Below are positions 7,921-19,230 of a DNA stretch of 64,000 bases, piece after piece. The position numbers were made by a program, and so were the translations under genes. The stretch comes from Mycobacterium sp. ACS4331 (GTDB lineage Bacteria; Actinomycetota; Actinomycetes; Mycobacteriales; Mycobacteriaceae), in the NCBI RefSeq assembly GCF_001667265.1, contig NZ_LZHW01000004.1:1-64000 (forward strand), read 5' to 3'. Every line of letters begins with the position of its first letter. Within the stretch, counting starts at the first letter, position 1. A model generated the notes under the pieces. That model was not told where the DNA came from. It ran no database searches and saw only the letters and a list, made by a program, of their open reading frames with translations.

Positions 7921-10900
7921 TGGCCACAATGCAGCGGCAATTACCATCTAGGTCCGTGGATGACGGGGCACCCAAGTATCGAGTGGCGCGCAACGTCGCC
8001 GTTCTCGCCGGTCTGCTCGGCGTCCTGCTGGCCATCGCCACGCCGTTCCTGCCGGTCAAGCAGACCACCGCGGAACTGAACTGGCCGCAGAACGGCGAGT
8101 TCAGCAGCGTCACCGCACCACTGATCTCCTACGTCCCGACCGACCTGGAGATCAGCGTGCCTTGCCAGGTCGCGGCCGGACTGACGGGCAATCGCACGGT
8201 GCTGTTGTCCACCGTGCCCAAGCAGGCCCCCAAGGCCGTCGACCGCGGCCTGCTGATCGAACGCGCCAACGGCAACCTCAACGTCGTGGTGCGCAACACC
8301 CCGGTCGTCGTCGCACCGATGAGCGCGGTGCTCAGCCCACAGTGCGAGCGGTTGACGTTCACCGCGCACGCCGACAAGGTCACCGCGGAGTTCGTCGGCC
8401 TGACCCAGGCGCAGGGCATCGACTCCACGCCCGACGAGCCGGACGCGCCGCTGGCCGGGGAGCGCGGCGGCTACGACTTCCGGCCCCAGATCGTCGGCGT
8501 CTTCACCGACCTGACGGGTCCCGCCCCGCCGGGCCTGAGCCTGTCGGCCACCATCGACTCCCGCTACAGCACCGCCCCGACGCCCCTCAAGCTCGTCGTG
8601 ATGATCCTCGGCCTGGTGATGACCGTGGCCGCGCTGATCGCACTGCACGTGCTGGACACCGCCGACGGCGTCCGGCACCGCCGGTTCCTGCCGTCGCGCT
8701 GGTGGTCGCTGTCGGGTCTGGACGCCCTGGTGGCGGCGGTGCTGGTGTGGTGGCACTTCGTCGGCGCCAACACCTCCGACGACGGCTACATCCTGACCAT
8801 GGCCCGGGTGTCGGAGAACGCCGGCTACATGGCCAACTACTACCGCTGGTTCGGCACGCCGGAGGCACCGTTCGGCTGGTACTACGACCTGCTGGCGCTG
8901 TGGTCACACGTCAGCACGGCCAGCATCTGGATGCGGCTGCCCACACTGCTGATGGCGCTGGCCTGCTGGTGGGTGATCAGCCGCGAGGTCATCCCCCGTC
9001 TGGGTGCGGCGGTCAAGCACAGCACGGCCGCCTGCTGGACCGCGGCCGGCATGTTCCTGGCGTTCTGGCTGCCCCTGAACAACGGGCTGCGTCCGGAACC
9101 GATCATCGCCCTCGGCATCCTGCTGACCTGGTGCTCGGTCGAGCGCGCGGTCGCCACGAGCCGGCTGCTGCCGGTCGCCGTCGCCTGCATCATCGGCGCG
9201 TTGACGCTGTTCTCGGGCCCGACCGGCATCGCGTCGATCGGCGCGCTGCTGGTGGCCATCGGCCCGCTGCGGACCATCCTGCGCCGCCGCTCCGGCCAGT
9301 TCGGCCTGCTGCCGCTGCTGGCGCCACTGGCCGCCGCGGTCACCGTCACCGCGATCCTGATCTTCCGCGACCAGACGTTCGCCGCCGAGATCCAGGCGAG
9401 CTCGTTCAAGTCGCTGATCGGACCGAGCCTGAGCTGGTTCGACGAGCACACCCGCTACGAGCGGCTGTTCCTGGCCACCCCCGACGGTTCGGTGGCCCGG
9501 CGCTTCGCGGTGCTGGCGCTGCTGGCGGCCCTCGGCGTCTCCATCGCGATGTCACTGCGCAAGGGCCGGATTCCGGGCACCGCCGCCGGCCCCAGCCTGC
9601 GCATCATCGGCATCACGATCATCTCGTTCCTGGCGCTGATGCTCACGCCCACCAAGTGGACCCACCACTTCGGGGTGTTCGCGGGCCTGGCCGGTTCGCT
9701 CGGCGCACTGGCCGCCGTGGCGGTGACCGCCTACGCCATGAAGTCGCGGCGCAACCGGACGATCTTCGGCGCCGTCGTGCTGTTCGTCATGGCGCTGTCG
9801 TTCGCCAGCGTCAACGGCTGGTGGTACGTCTCGAACTTCGGTGTGCCGTGGTCGAACGAGTTCCCCGAGTGGCGCTTCGGCTTCACGACGTTCCTGCTCG
9901 GGCTGTCGCTGCTGACGCTGATCCTGGCCGTGTACTTCCATTTCTCCGCGCGTGGTGACACACCGTGGCGGTCCACCCGGGCGGGACGAATCCTGCACTC
10001 GCCGTTGGCGCTGGCGGCCTGGGCGCTGGTGATCTTCGAGGTGCTGTCACTGACGCTGGGGATGACCGCGCAGTACCCGGCGTGGTCGGTGGGCCGATCC
10101 AACCTCGACGCACTGACCGGCAGAACGTGCGGGCTGGCCGACGACGTGATGGTCGAACAGGATCCCAACGTCGGTCTGCTGTCCCCGGTGGACGTACCAG
10201 TCGGTGAAGCACTGGGATCAGTGACGTCAATCGGCTTCTCGCCCAACGGGATCCCGTCCGACGTATCCCCGGACGCGGTGTCCGACCAACCGGGCAGCGA
10301 CAACTTCGCCAACACCGACGCGAACGACGACACCGAAAGCGAGCCCGGCACCGAGGGCGGGACGACGGCGGCCGCCGGGGCCAACGGCTCCCGGGCCCGG
10401 CTGCCCTACGGCCTGGATCCCGCGCGTACTCCGGTGCTCGGCAGCTGGCGGGCGGGTGTCCAGCAGCCCGCCGTGATGCGCTCGGCGTGGTACCGGCTTC
10501 CCCCCCGCGACGAGGCGGGTCCCCTGCTGGTGGTCTCGGCCGCCGGACGCTTCGATCCGGGTGAAGTGGTGGTGCAGTGGGCCACCGACGAGCAGGCCGA
10601 GCAGAACAAGCCCGGCGGATCGGTCGGCTTCGCCGACGTCGGCGGGGCGCCGTCCTGGCGCAACCTGCGCGCGCCGCTGGCCGCCATTCCGCGCGAGGCC
10701 ACCCAGATCCGGATCGCGGCCACCGACGACGACCTGGCCCCACAGCACTGGATCGCGGTGACACCGCCGCGCATCCCTCAACTGCAGACGCTGCAGACCG
10801 TGGTCGGCTCGCAGGACCCGGTGATGCTGGACTGGCTGGTGGGCCTCGCGTTCCCGTGCCAGCGTCCGTTCGGGCACCGCAACGGCGTCACCGAGGTGCC

Positions 10901-11165
10901 CAAGTGGCGCATCCTGCCCGACCGCTTCGGCGCCGAGGCCAACTCGCCCGTCATGGACTACCTGGGCGGAGGCCCGCTGGGCATCACCGAACTGCTGTTC
11001 CGCGCCGAGTCCGTGCCCACGTATCTGCAGGGCGACTGGTTCCGGGACTGGGGTTCGCTGCAGCGCCTGGTGCAGTTCTATCCGGGCGCCACCCCCGCGC
11101 ACATCGACCTCGGGTCGGCGGAGCGCAGCGGACTGTGGAGTCCGGCGCCTCTGCGCCCGTCGTAG
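7920..11165 (+). CDS. embC: arabinosyltransferase EmbC
   Basis: 1081 residues. GT-C arabinosyltransferase that extends the arabinan of lipoarabinomannan; a target of ethambutol. An N-terminal helix ([20 protein letters not shown]) is followed by the first periplasmic carbohydrate-binding domain, a many-helix membrane core with the DDx acceptor/donor motif in [13 protein letters not shown] (Asp287-Asp288), and a large C-terminal periplasmic domain from about residue 710. The start used overlaps the aftA stop (TGATG) and gives [11 protein letters not shown]; the open frame continues 70 codons upstream inside aftA but without family support. embA follows after 130 bases that hold a repeat and a promoter candidate. 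Confidence 0.95.
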   Translation: MATMQRQLPSRSVDDGAPKYRVARNVAVLAGLLGVLLAIATPFLPVKQTTAELNWPQNGEFSSVTAPLISYVPTDLEISVPCQVAAGLTGNRTVLLSTVPKQAPKAVDRGLLIERANGNLNVVVRNTPVVVAPMSAVLSPQCERLTFTAHADKVTAEFVGLTQAQGIDSTPDEPDAPLAGERGGYDFRPQIVGVFTDLTGPAPPGLSLSATIDSRYSTAPTPLKLVVMILGLVMTVAALIALHVLDTADGVRHRRFLPSRWWSLSGLDALVAAVLVWWHFVGANTSDDGYILTMARVSENAGYMANYYRWFGTPEAPFGWYYDLLALWSHVSTASIWMRLPTLLMALACWWVISREVIPRLGAAVKHSTAACWTAAGMFLAFWLPLNNGLRPEPIIALGILLTWCSVERAVATSRLLPVAVACIIGALTLFSGPTGIASIGALLVAIGPLRTILRRRSGQFGLLPLLAPLAAAVTVTAILIFRDQTFAAEIQASSFKSLIGPSLSWFDEHTRYERLFLATPDGSVARRFAVLALLAALGVSIAMSLRKGRIPGTAAGPSLRIIGITIISFLALMLTPTKWTHHFGVFAGLAGSLGALAAVAVTAYAMKSRRNRTIFGAVVLFVMALSFASVNGWWYVSNFGVPWSNEFPEWRFGFTTFLLGLSLLTLILAVYFHFSARGDTPWRSTRAGRILHSPLALAAWALVIFEVLSLTLGMTAQYPAWSVGRSNLDALTGRTCGLADDVMVEQDPNVGLLSPVDVPVGEALGSVTSIGFSPNGIPSDVSPDAVSDQPGSDNFANTDANDDTESEPGTEGGTTAAAGANGSRARLPYGLDPARTPVLGSWRAGVQQPAVMRSAWYRLPPRDEAGPLLVVSAAGRFDPGEVVVQWATDEQAEQNKPGGSVGFADVGGAPSWRNLRAPLAAIPREATQIRIAATDDDLAPQHWIAVTPPRIPQLQTLQTVVGSQDPVMLDWLVGLAFPCQRPFGHRNGVTEVPKWRILPDRFGAEANSPVMDYLGGGPLGITELLFRAESVPTYLQGDWFRDWGSLQRLVQFYPGATPAHIDLGSAERSGLWSPAPLRPS

Positions 11166-11176
11166 CCCCCCGATTG

Positions 11177-11240
11177 CGCCCAAACGAACGCATGGGCGAA
11201 GAAGTGCGAGAGGAACTCGCCATTGCGTCGATTTCGGCGC
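11177..11240. repeat. copy A of a 64-bp repeat, embC-embA gap
   Basis: This stretch aligns without gaps to 17759-17822 downstream of embB with 55 of 64 identical bases by direct comparison. It starts 11 bases after the embC stop. The first part can fold: CGCCCA at 11177-11182 pairs with TGGGCG at 11193-11198. Compared with copy B the hairpin is decayed, and it could be an old terminator or a weak attenuator within the emb operon. Confidence 0.75.
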
Positions 11241-11281
11241 GCGGGAGTCAACGCGTCGTAACCCCGCACAGGCCCGTCGCA

Positions 11282-11287
11282 TACCAT
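11282..11287 (+). promoter_or_regulatory. candidate -10 box of embA
   Basis: TACCAT, 8 nt before the GTG at 11296, with no ribosome binding site in between. In M. tuberculosis the embC-embA gap carries promoter mutations a few bases upstream of embA that raise embAB expression and ethambutol tolerance; the placement here is comparable. Confidence 0.5.
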
Positions 11288-11295
11288 CGACCCTC

Positions 11296-14200
11296 GTGCC
11301 AGACCTCCGCATCGCCCGCCTGATCGCTGTCGTCGCGGGCATCGCCGGGGTGCTGCTGTGCGGACTCGTTCCGCTCCTGCCGGTGAAGCAGACCACCGCC
11401 ACCATCACGTGGCCGCAGGCCCCCGCCGCCGACGGCAACGTCAGCGATCTCACTGCTCCTCTGGTCTCCGGCGCGCCCCTGGCCCTCGACGTCTCCATTC
11501 CCTGCCGCGCCGTGGCGAGCCTGCCCGCCAACGGCGGGGTGGTGTTCTCCACGGTGCCCGCCGCCGGCATCGACGCCAGCCGCAACGGCCTGTTCGTACG
11601 CGCCAACGCCGAAACCGTGTTCGTGGCCTTCCGCGACTCCGTGGCCGCCGCCGCACCGCGGGAACAGGTGGACTCCGGGGCCTGCAGCACGCTGCACATC
11701 TGGGCCAACCTGGGCGGGGTCGGCGCGGACTTCGTCGGCATCCCCGGTGCCGTCGGCACCCTGCCGATCGAGAAGAAGCCGCAGGTCGCCGGCCTGTTCA
11801 CCGACCTGAAGGTCCCCGCGGAGCCCGGCTTGAGCGCGCGTGTCGACGTCGACACCCGCTTCATCAGCTCACCCACGACGATCAAGCTGCTCGCGATGGT
11901 CCTCGGCGTGGTGTGCGTGGTGGGTTCGATCGTCGCGCTGGCACTGCTGGACCGGCGCTCAGGACGGCGCGTCGCCCACGCGTGGCGGCGCTTCGCGCGC
12001 GTCGGTGTGGCCACCTGGCTGGCCGACGTCGGGGTGATCGGCACCCTGCTGCTGTGGCACCTGATCGGCGCGACGTCGTCGGACGACGGCTACAACACGA
12101 CCATTGCGCGGATCTCCGACGAAGCCGGCTACAGCGCCAACTACTACCGCTATTTCGGTGCCACCGAGGCCCCGTTCGACTGGTATCAGTCGGTGTTGGC
12201 CCAGCTCGCCGGGATCAGCACGCACGGTGTGTGGCTGCGCCTGCCCGCCACCCTGGCCGGCATCGCCACCTGGCTGATCCTGTCCCGCTGGGCGCTGCCG
12301 CGGCTGGGCCGGGCGCTGGCCGTCAACCGCGTCACGGTGTGGACCGGCGGCGCGGTGTTCCTGGCCGCCTGGCTGCCGTTCAACAACGGCCTGCGGCCCG
12401 AACCGCTGATCGCGCTCGGCGCGCTGGCGACCTGGGCGCTGGTCGAGAACGCCATCGGCACTCGCCGACTGTGGCCCGCGGCGGTCGCGATCATCGTCGC
12501 GGTGTTCAGCGTCACGCTCGCGCCGCAGGGCCTGATCGCGGTGGCCCCGCTGCTGGTCGGGGCCCGGGCGGTGGCCCGCGTGATCGGCGGCCGCCGGCCG
12601 GTCGACGGGCTCCTGGCGCAGGTCGCACCGCTGGTCGCGGCGCTGTCGCTGATCTTCGTCGTGATCTTCCGGGACCAGACCCTGGCGACCGTCGCCGAAT
12701 CGGCCCGCATCAAGTACGTCGTGGGCCCAACCATCGCCTGGTATCAGGACTTCCTGCGGTACTACTTCCTGACCGTCGAGGAGAGCGTCGACGGTTCCAT
12801 GACCCGGCGCTTCGCGGTCCTGATTCTGCTGCTGTGCCTGTTCGGCATGCTGACCGTGCTGCTGCGGCGCGGCGGGGTGCCGGGCGCGGCCAACGGCCCG
12901 GTCTGGCGGCTGATCGGCAGCACCGCGGTCGGCCTGCTGCTGCTGACCTTCACCCCGACCAAGTGGGCGATCCAGTTCGGCGCGTTCGCCGGGTTGGCGG
13001 GTGCGCTGGGCGCCGTCACCGCATTCGCGTTCGCCCGGGTCGGCCTGCACAGCCGGCGCAACCTGGCGCTGTACGTGACCGCGCTGCTGTTCGTGCTGGC
13101 CTGGGCCACCTCGGGCATCAACGGGTGGTTCTACACCGGCAACTACGGCGTGCCGTGGTTCGACAAGCAGCCGGTGCTGGCCGGGCAGCCCGTCACGACG
13201 ATGTTTCTGATGCTGGCGATCCTGACCGGCCTGCTGACCGCATGGCTGCACTTCCGGATCGACTACGCGGGCCACACCGAGGTCAAGAACACCCGCCGCA
13301 ACCGCGTACTGGCCTCGACACCGCTGCTGGTGGTCGCGGTCATCATGGTGGTGCTCGAGGTCGGGTCGATGGCCAAGGGCTTCGTCCAGCGCTACCCCGT
13401 CTACACCACCGCCAAGGCCAACGTCTCGGCGCTGACCAACGCCGACAGCTGCGCGATGGCCGACGACGTCCTGGTCGAGCCCGACACCAACGCCGGGCTG
13501 CTCGTACCGGTCCCGGGCCAGAGGTTCGGCGAGTACGGACCGCTCGGCGGCGAGGACCCGGTCGGATTCACCCCCAACGGCGTCAACGAGACGCTGGAAC
13601 CCGCCGAACCGGTCGTCGGCAACCCCGGCACGGTGAACTCCGATGGTCCGCCGGACAAACCGAACATCGGCGTCGGTTACGCGGCGGGCACCGGCGGCGG
13701 CTACGGACCGGAGGGGGTCAACGGCTCCCGGGTGTTCCTGCCGTTCGGCCTGGATCCGCAGCGCACCCCGGTGATGGGCAGCTATGGCGAGAACACCGTG
13801 GCCGCCAAGGCGACCTCGGTCTGGTACGAGCTGCCCGCCCGCACGCCGGAGCGGCCGCTGGTGACGATGGCCGCCGCCGGTGCGATCTGGTCCTACGACG
13901 AAGAGGGCGCGTTCAACTACGGGCAGTCGCTCAAGGTGCAGTGGGGCGTGCGCAACCCGGACGGCGGCTTCACGGCCCTGTCCGAGAGCCAGCCCATCGA
14001 CGTCATCCCGCAGAAGGCCTGGCGCAACCTGCGCTTCCCGCTCGCCTGGGCGCCGCCGGAGGCCAACGTGGTGCGCGTGGTCGCCGACGATCCCAACCTG
14101 TCCGAGGACCAGTGGTTCGCGTTCACCCCGCCGCGGGTGCCCGTCCTGGAGACCGCCAGCGCCTTCCTCGGGTCGCAGACCCCGGTGCTGATGGACATCG

Positions 14201-14541
14201 CCACAGCGGCCAACTTCCCCTGTCAGCGTCCGTTCTCCGAGCACCTCGGAGTCGCCGAACTGCCGGAGTACCGGATCTTGCCCAACTTCAAGCAGGTGGT
14301 CGTGTCGTCCAACCAGTGGCAGTCCGCCCAGGACGGCGGCCCGTTCCTGTTCATCCAGGCCCTGCTGACCACGTCGACGGTGCCGTCCTATCTGCGTGAC
14401 GACTGGTATCGAGACTGGGGTTCGATTGAACGGTTCATCCGCGTGGTTCCCGCCGAGCAGGCGCCGAACGCCGTGATCGACACCGGAAGCCAACGGGTGT
14501 TCGGCTGGTACCGGACCGGACCGATTCGGGCGCTGCCATGA
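11296..14541 (+). CDS. embA: arabinosyltransferase EmbA
   Basis: 1081 residues, GTG start ([15 protein letters not shown]). Works as a heterodimer with EmbB to make the alpha-1,3 branch of the arabinogalactan terminal hexa-arabinose motif. Layout as in EmbC: one helix, a periplasmic jelly-roll domain (about residues 40-180), the GT-C membrane core with [14 protein letters not shown] (Asp263-Asp264), and the C-terminal periplasmic domain from about 700. Assigned to EmbA rather than EmbC by its opening sequence, by [16 protein letters not shown] against the HHFG of EmbC, and by order. Its last four bases overlap the embB start (ATGA). Confidence 0.95.
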   Translation: MPDLRIARLIAVVAGIAGVLLCGLVPLLPVKQTTATITWPQAPAADGNVSDLTAPLVSGAPLALDVSIPCRAVASLPANGGVVFSTVPAAGIDASRNGLFVRANAETVFVAFRDSVAAAAPREQVDSGACSTLHIWANLGGVGADFVGIPGAVGTLPIEKKPQVAGLFTDLKVPAEPGLSARVDVDTRFISSPTTIKLLAMVLGVVCVVGSIVALALLDRRSGRRVAHAWRRFARVGVATWLADVGVIGTLLLWHLIGATSSDDGYNTTIARISDEAGYSANYYRYFGATEAPFDWYQSVLAQLAGISTHGVWLRLPATLAGIATWLILSRWALPRLGRALAVNRVTVWTGGAVFLAAWLPFNNGLRPEPLIALGALATWALVENAIGTRRLWPAAVAIIVAVFSVTLAPQGLIAVAPLLVGARAVARVIGGRRPVDGLLAQVAPLVAALSLIFVVIFRDQTLATVAESARIKYVVGPTIAWYQDFLRYYFLTVEESVDGSMTRRFAVLILLLCLFGMLTVLLRRGGVPGAANGPVWRLIGSTAVGLLLLTFTPTKWAIQFGAFAGLAGALGAVTAFAFARVGLHSRRNLALYVTALLFVLAWATSGINGWFYTGNYGVPWFDKQPVLAGQPVTTMFLMLAILTGLLTAWLHFRIDYAGHTEVKNTRRNRVLASTPLLVVAVIMVVLEVGSMAKGFVQRYPVYTTAKANVSALTNADSCAMADDVLVEPDTNAGLLVPVPGQRFGEYGPLGGEDPVGFTPNGVNETLEPAEPVVGNPGTVNSDGPPDKPNIGVGYAAGTGGGYGPEGVNGSRVFLPFGLDPQRTPVMGSYGENTVAAKATSVWYELPARTPERPLVTMAAAGAIWSYDEEGAFNYGQSLKVQWGVRNPDGGFTALSESQPIDVIPQKAWRNLRFPLAWAPPEANVVRVVADDPNLSEDQWFAFTPPRVPVLETASAFLGSQTPVLMDIATAANFPCQRPFSEHLGVAELPEYRILPNFKQVVVSSNQWQSAQDGGPFLFIQALLTTSTVPSYLRDDWYRDWGSIERFIRVVPAEQAPNAVIDTGSQRVFGWYRTGPIRALP

Positions 14542-17500
14542 CCGCCGTCACGAGCGCGCCCGCCGCGCGCGACGCGACCCGCGATGTCACCGTGGCCCGC
14601 TGGGTCGCGATCGTCGCCGGCCTGATCGGCTTCGTCCTGTCGGTGGCCACCCCGCTGCTGCCGGTGGTGCAGACCACCGCGACGCTGAACTGGCCACAGG
14701 GCGGGCAGTTCGGAAACGTCACCGCACCCCTGATCTCGCAGGCGCCGGTGACGCTGACCGCCACGATCCCGTGTGAGGTGATCCGCGATCTGCCGCCGTC
14801 GGGCGGCCTGGTGCTGGGCACCGCGCCCGCCAAGGGCAAGCAGGCCGCGCTGAACGCGCTGCTGGTCAACGCGACCGCTCAGCGCGTCGACGTCACCGAC
14901 CGCAACGTCGTGATCGCCAGCGTGCCCCGTTCCCGGGTGCTGTCACCGGAGTGCCAGCGCATCGAGATCACGTCCTCGGAGGAGGGCACCTACGCCACGT
15001 TCGTCGGCCTGAAGAAATCCGACGGCAGCGAGCAGAAGTCCGGGTTCGCCGACCCGAACCTGCGCCCCGCGATCGTCGGCGTGTTCACCGATCTGACCGG
15101 CCCGGCCGCTCAGGGCATGTCGTTCTCGGCCGACATCGACACCCGCTTCTCCACCGCGCCGACGCCTCTCAAGCTCGCCGCGATCCTGCTCGCGATCGCC
15201 TCCACCGTGATCGCGCTGCTGGCGCTGTGGCGGTTGGACCGCCTCGACGGGCGGCGGATGCAGCGGCTCATCCCGACCCGGTGGCGGACGTTCACCCTGG
15301 TCGACGCCACGGTGATCAGCGCCTTCCTGGTCTGGTACATCGGCGGAGCGAACTCGTCGGACGACGGTTACATCCTGGGTATGGCCCGGGTCGCCGACCA
15401 TGCGGGCTACATGTCGAACTACTTCCGCTGGTTCGGCAGCCCGGAGGACCCCTTCGGCTGGTACTACAACCTGCTGGCGCTCATGACGCACGTCAGCGAC
15501 GCCAGCATCTGGATCCGGCTGCCCGACCTCGTCTGCTCGCTGATCTGCTGGCTGCTGCTGTCCCGCGAGGTGCTGCCCCGGCTGGGGCCCGCCGTCGTGG
15601 CCAGCCGTCCTGCCCTGTGGACGGCCGGACTGGTGCTGCTGGCGGCGTGGATGCCGTTCAACAACGGTCTGCGCCCCGAGGGCCAGATCGCGACCGGCGC
15701 ACTGATCACCTATGTGCTGATCGAACGGGCCATCAGTTCGGGCCGGCTGACCCCGGCCGCCCTCGGGATCATCACCGCGGCGTTCACGCTCGGCATCCAG
15801 CCGACGGGTCTGATCGCGGTCGCGGCACTGGTCGCCGCCGGTCGCCCCATCCTGCGGATCCTGATGCGACGGCGCAGAGTGGTCGGCATCTGGCCGCTGG
15901 TCCTGCCGCTGCTGGCGGCCGGAACCGTCGTGCTGACCGTCGTGTTCGCCGACCAGACGCTGGCAACGGTGTTGGAGGCCACCAGAATTCGCACGGCGAT
16001 CGGGCCGAGCCAGGAGTGGTACACCGAGAACCTGCGCTACTACTACCTGATTCTGCAGACCGTCGACGGCTCGGTGTCGCGCCGGTTCGGCTTCATGATC
16101 ACCGCGCTGTCGCTGTTCACCGCGATGTTCATCATGTTGCGGCGCAAGCGGGTTCCCGGCGTGGCCCGCGGGCCGGTCTGGCGGTTGATGGGGATCATCT
16201 TCGCGACGATCTTCTTCCTGATGTTCACCCCCACCAAGTGGGTGCACCACATGGGCCTGTTCGCGGCCGTGGGTGCGGCGGTGGCCGCCCTGACCACCGT
16301 GCTGGTCTCACCGACGGTGCTGCGGTGGGCCCGCAACCGAGTGGCGTTCCTGGCCGCGCTGTCGTTCGTCATGGCGCTGTGCTGGGCGTCGACCAACGGC
16401 TGGTGGTACGTCTCGACGTTCGGCGTTCCCTTCAACAACGACGTCCCCGCCATCGGCGGAATCACGCTCAGCACACTGTTCTTCGCGCTGTTCGTCGTCT
16501 TCGCCGCATACGCGGCATGGCTGCACTTCGCGCCCCGCGACCGGGGCAACGGGCGGATCACCAACGCGCTGACGGCCGCTCCGATCCCGATTGCGGCGGG
16601 GTTCATGGTGGTGGCGTTCATCGCCTCGATGGCGATCGGCGCGGTGCGGCAGTACCCGACCTACTCGAATGCCTGGGCGAACCTGAGGGCCATCAGCGGA
16701 GGCTGCGGGATGGCCGATGACGTGCTCGTCGAACCCGACCCCAACGCCGGGTTCCTGACACCGGTGGGCACCGGCTTCGGGCCGCTCGGCGCCCTCGGCG
16801 GGGAGAATCCGGTCGGCTTCTCGCCCAACGGGATTCCCGACCACATCGTCGCCGAGTCGATCCGGCTGAACAATCCGAAGCCGGGCAGCGACTACGACTG
16901 GGATCAGCCCGTCAAGCTCAGCCGCCCCGGCGTCAACGGTTCCACCGTGCCTCTGCCGTACGGGCTGGATCCGCAGCGGGTGCCCGTGGCCGGCAGCTAC
17001 GTGCAGGGTCCGCAGCAGCCGAGCACGCTGACCTCGGCGTGGTACCAGCTGCCCGCGCCCGACGATGCCCACCCACTGGTGGTGGTGACCGCCGCCGGCA
17101 CCATCACCGGAGACAGCGTCGCCAACGCCCGCACCGAGGGGCAGTCCGTGGAGCTCGAGTACGGCCGCACCGGCCCGGACGGCCAACCCGTGCCCGCGGG
17201 CCGGTTGACGCCCTACGACGTCGGCCCGACCCCGTCCTGGCGCAACCTGCGCTACCCGCGCAGCCAGATCCCCGCCGACGCGACGTTCGTTCGGGTGGTC
17301 GCCGACGACCGCTCTCTGACGCAGGGTGACTGGGTCGCGGTGACGCCGCCGCGCGTGCCGGAACTGCGCTCGGTGCAGGAGTACGTCGGATCGGAGCAGC
17401 CCGTGATGATGGACTGGGCGGTGGGACTGGTGTTCCCGTGCCAGCGGCCGATGCTGCACGCCAACGGGGTCACCGAGGTCCCGCGCTTCCGGATCAGCCC

Positions 17501-17750
17501 GGACTACTACGCCAAGCTGCAGAGCACCGACACCTGGCAGGACGGCATGAACGGCGGCCTTCTCGGTGTCAGCGACCTGCTGTTGCGGGCCCACGTGATG
17601 GCCACCTACCTGTCCCGCGACTGGGGTCAGGACTGGGGTTCGCTGCGCAGGTTCGACACCATCGTCGACGCGACGCCCGCCGAGCTCGATCTGGGTGAGG
17701 CCACCCGGTCGGGGCTGTGGAAGTCCGGCCACATCCGGATCAAGCCGTGA
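14538..17750 (+). CDS. embB: arabinosyltransferase EmbB
   Basis: 1070 residues (M. tuberculosis 1098). Partner of EmbA and main ethambutol target. The DDx motif is Asp275-Asp276 in [17 protein letters not shown]; the methionine of ILGM is Met282, codon 15381-15383, equivalent to Met306 of M. tuberculosis, the most frequently mutated ethambutol-resistance site. The susceptible-type residue is therefore present. The C-terminal periplasmic domain with [17 protein letters not shown] follows the membrane core. It ends directly before a perfect 38-bp palindrome that should stop transcription. Confidence 0.96.
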   Translation: MTAVTSAPAARDATRDVTVARWVAIVAGLIGFVLSVATPLLPVVQTTATLNWPQGGQFGNVTAPLISQAPVTLTATIPCEVIRDLPPSGGLVLGTAPAKGKQAALNALLVNATAQRVDVTDRNVVIASVPRSRVLSPECQRIEITSSEEGTYATFVGLKKSDGSEQKSGFADPNLRPAIVGVFTDLTGPAAQGMSFSADIDTRFSTAPTPLKLAAILLAIASTVIALLALWRLDRLDGRRMQRLIPTRWRTFTLVDATVISAFLVWYIGGANSSDDGYILGMARVADHAGYMSNYFRWFGSPEDPFGWYYNLLALMTHVSDASIWIRLPDLVCSLICWLLLSREVLPRLGPAVVASRPALWTAGLVLLAAWMPFNNGLRPEGQIATGALITYVLIERAISSGRLTPAALGIITAAFTLGIQPTGLIAVAALVAAGRPILRILMRRRRVVGIWPLVLPLLAAGTVVLTVVFADQTLATVLEATRIRTAIGPSQEWYTENLRYYYLILQTVDGSVSRRFGFMITALSLFTAMFIMLRRKRVPGVARGPVWRLMGIIFATIFFLMFTPTKWVHHMGLFAAVGAAVAALTTVLVSPTVLRWARNRVAFLAALSFVMALCWASTNGWWYVSTFGVPFNNDVPAIGGITLSTLFFALFVVFAAYAAWLHFAPRDRGNGRITNALTAAPIPIAAGFMVVAFIASMAIGAVRQYPTYSNAWANLRAISGGCGMADDVLVEPDPNAGFLTPVGTGFGPLGALGGENPVGFSPNGIPDHIVAESIRLNNPKPGSDYDWDQPVKLSRPGVNGSTVPLPYGLDPQRVPVAGSYVQGPQQPSTLTSAWYQLPAPDDAHPLVVVTAAGTITGDSVANARTEGQSVELEYGRTGPDGQPVPAGRLTPYDVGPTPSWRNLRYPRSQIPADATFVRVVADDRSLTQGDWVAVTPPRVPELRSVQEYVGSEQPVMMDWAVGLVFPCQRPMLHANGVTEVPRFRISPDYYAKLQSTDTWQDGMNGGLLGVSDLLLRAHVMATYLSRDWGQDWGSLRRFDTIVDATPAELDLGEATRSGLWKSGHIRIKP
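15360..15383 (+). other. embB: DDx motif and ethambutol-resistance-determining codons of embB
   Basis: The codons from the first Asp (275) to Met282 read DDGYILGM, identical to the wild-type M. tuberculosis motif 299-306. Mycobacteria described as naturally ethambutol-resistant carry substitutions in this short motif, so the gene shows no intrinsic resistance change here. Confidence 0.85.
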
Positions 17751-17788
17751 CACTTCTTCGCCCAAACGAACGTTTGGGCGAAGAAGTG
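17751..17788. terminator. bidirectional hairpin terminator after embB
   Basis: A perfect inverted repeat: arm CACTTCTTCGCCCAAACG, two-base centre AA, then its exact complement (18 bp per arm). It begins on the base after the embB stop and lies 17 bases past the stop of the converging minus-strand oxidoreductase gene. There is no T run; symmetry would let it serve both genes. Its right half is part of the 64-bp repeat. Confidence 0.75.
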
Positions 17789-17822
17789 CGAGTGGCCGCC
17801 GCCATTACGTCGAGTTCGGCGC
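17759..17822. repeat. copy B of the 64-bp repeat, 3' end of the emb cluster
   Basis: Aligns to 11177-11240 in the embC-embA gap (55 of 64 bases equal). Here the hairpin half is perfect and the repeat continues across the stop codon of the minus-strand FAD gene (TAA at 17805-17807), so the last codons of that gene are within the repeat. Confidence 0.75.
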
Positions 17823-19229
17823 CAAGAAGGCGAGCGCGCGGGTGGCCGCGTTGTACCCGCACATGCCGTGCCCGCCGGGCCCAGGTGGGGTGGCCGCCGA
17901 GCAGATGTACATGCCCGGCACGCCCAGGTCGTAGGGTGCCAGCGTGGTGCGCGGGCCGAACGCCAGCTGGCGGAGATCCTTGGCGCCGGTGTTGATGTCG
18001 CCGCCGACATAGTTGGGGTTGTACACCGACATCTCCGTCGTCGAGCGGACGGCCTGCCCGACGATCCGGTCCCGCACACCGGGGGCGAACCGCTCGATCT
18101 GGGCGATGATCGCCTCGGTCGCATCCCCTGAATACCCGTTGGGCACATGGGCATACGTCCACACCGGATGCACATCGCCGCAGGAGCGCTGCGGATCGGC
18201 CAGATACTGCTGGCCCACCAGGACGAAGGGGCGCTGCGGCATGCGCCCGGCGTTGATGTCGCGTTCGGTCGCCGCGACCTCATCGAAGTCGCCGCCCAGG
18301 TGCACGGTGCCGGCCCGGCGAGTGCCCGGATTGGTCCACGGCACTCCGCCTTCGACTGCGAGGTCCACCTTGAACGCGCCGGGCCCGAACCGGAATCGGC
18401 GAAACGCGCGCGCCACCCGGCCCGGCAGGCGCTCCCCCAGAATGTCGGCGACGGCGGGGGGTGCGAGGTCGAACATCGTGACATCCGCCGGCGGCAGGTC
18501 GCGCGCCGACCGCACCCGCACGCCGGTCTCGATGGTGCCGCCGAGTTCGGTCAGCACCGCCACCAGCGCATGGGTGATCGAGCGCGTTCCGCCCGCCGCC
18601 ACCGGCCAACCGTGACGGTGCCCCGCGGTGAGGATGCCCAGGCCGATCGCCGAGGTCAGCGGGCGGTGCAGGGGTTGAAAGGTGTGTGCGGCAACGCCTC
18701 CGAACAGTGCGCGGGCCTTCGTGGTGCGGAAGACCCGAGCGAACACGGACGCCGGCAGCACCGTCGGCGCCCCGAACCGGGCGAGGGCCAGCGGATGACT
18801 CGGCAGCCTCAGCAACGGTCCCATGATGTCGTCGGCCAGCACATCGAACCCCGCCGACGGACCGGCGAACAGCGCCCGCCACCGCCTCCCGTCGGCACCG
18901 AGTCCGTCGGCGGTGTGCTCGACGCTGCGGTACAGCAGGCCCGCATCGCCGTCGTCGAGGGGGTGCGCACAGTCGATCTCGGGCCAGCACCACTGCAGGC
19001 CATGGTCCTGCAGGTGCAACGAGGCCAGGAACTTCGAACCGACGGCCATCGGATGGAAGGCCGCGCAGTCGTCCTGCAGCAGGCCCGGCAGAATCGTCTC
19101 GTGCGAGCGCAGGCCACCGCCGACCTCGTCGGCCGCTTCGAGCACCGTGACCTGCAGGCCAGCGCGCGCCAGGGCGATCGCCGCCGACAGGCCGTTGGGG
19201 CCGCTGCCCACGACGGTGGCGGTGGGCAC
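17805..19229 (-). CDS. phytoene dehydrogenase-like FAD-dependent oxidoreductase
   Basis: 474 residues. N-terminal dinucleotide fold with GSGPNGLSAAIALARAG and EAADEVGGGLRS (residues about 8-42), the FAD signature of the phytoene desaturase/amine oxidase superfamily; near the C-terminus GMYICSAATPPGPGGHGMCGYNAA is the typical second FAD contact. It resembles the PYROXD2/CrtI-like NAD(P)/FAD proteins common in mycobacteria, but no other carotenoid genes are near, so carotenoid desaturation should not be assumed. The start lies one base after the stop of the upstream DUF3556 gene, so both are almost certainly one operon. Role unknown. Confidence 0.8.
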   Translation of the reverse strand: MPTATVVGSGPNGLSAAIALARAGLQVTVLEAADEVGGGLRSHETILPGLLQDDCAAFHPMAVGSKFLASLHLQDHGLQWCWPEIDCAHPLDDGDAGLLYRSVEHTADGLGADGRRWRALFAGPSAGFDVLADDIMGPLLRLPSHPLALARFGAPTVLPASVFARVFRTTKARALFGGVAAHTFQPLHRPLTSAIGLGILTAGHRHGWPVAAGGTRSITHALVAVLTELGGTIETGVRVRSARDLPPADVTMFDLAPPAVADILGERLPGRVARAFRRFRFGPGAFKVDLAVEGGVPWTNPGTRRAGTVHLGGDFDEVAATERDINAGRMPQRPFVLVGQQYLADPQRSCGDVHPVWTYAHVPNGYSGDATEAIIAQIERFAPGVRDRIVGQAVRSTTEMSVYNPNYVGGDINTGAKDLRQLAFGPRTTLAPYDLGVPGMYICSAATPPGPGGHGMCGYNAATRALAFLAPNST

Positions 19230-19230
19230 G

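Noticed and set aside
11959..14493. 844-codon open frame antisense to embA
   Set aside because: Mirror of embA codons, rich in Gln, Arg, His and Gly, without start signal or domain.
17805..19229. Carotenoid synthesis locus
   Set aside because: Only a phytoene-dehydrogenase-like FAD protein is present; no phytoene synthase, cyclase or geranylgeranyl synthase is near.
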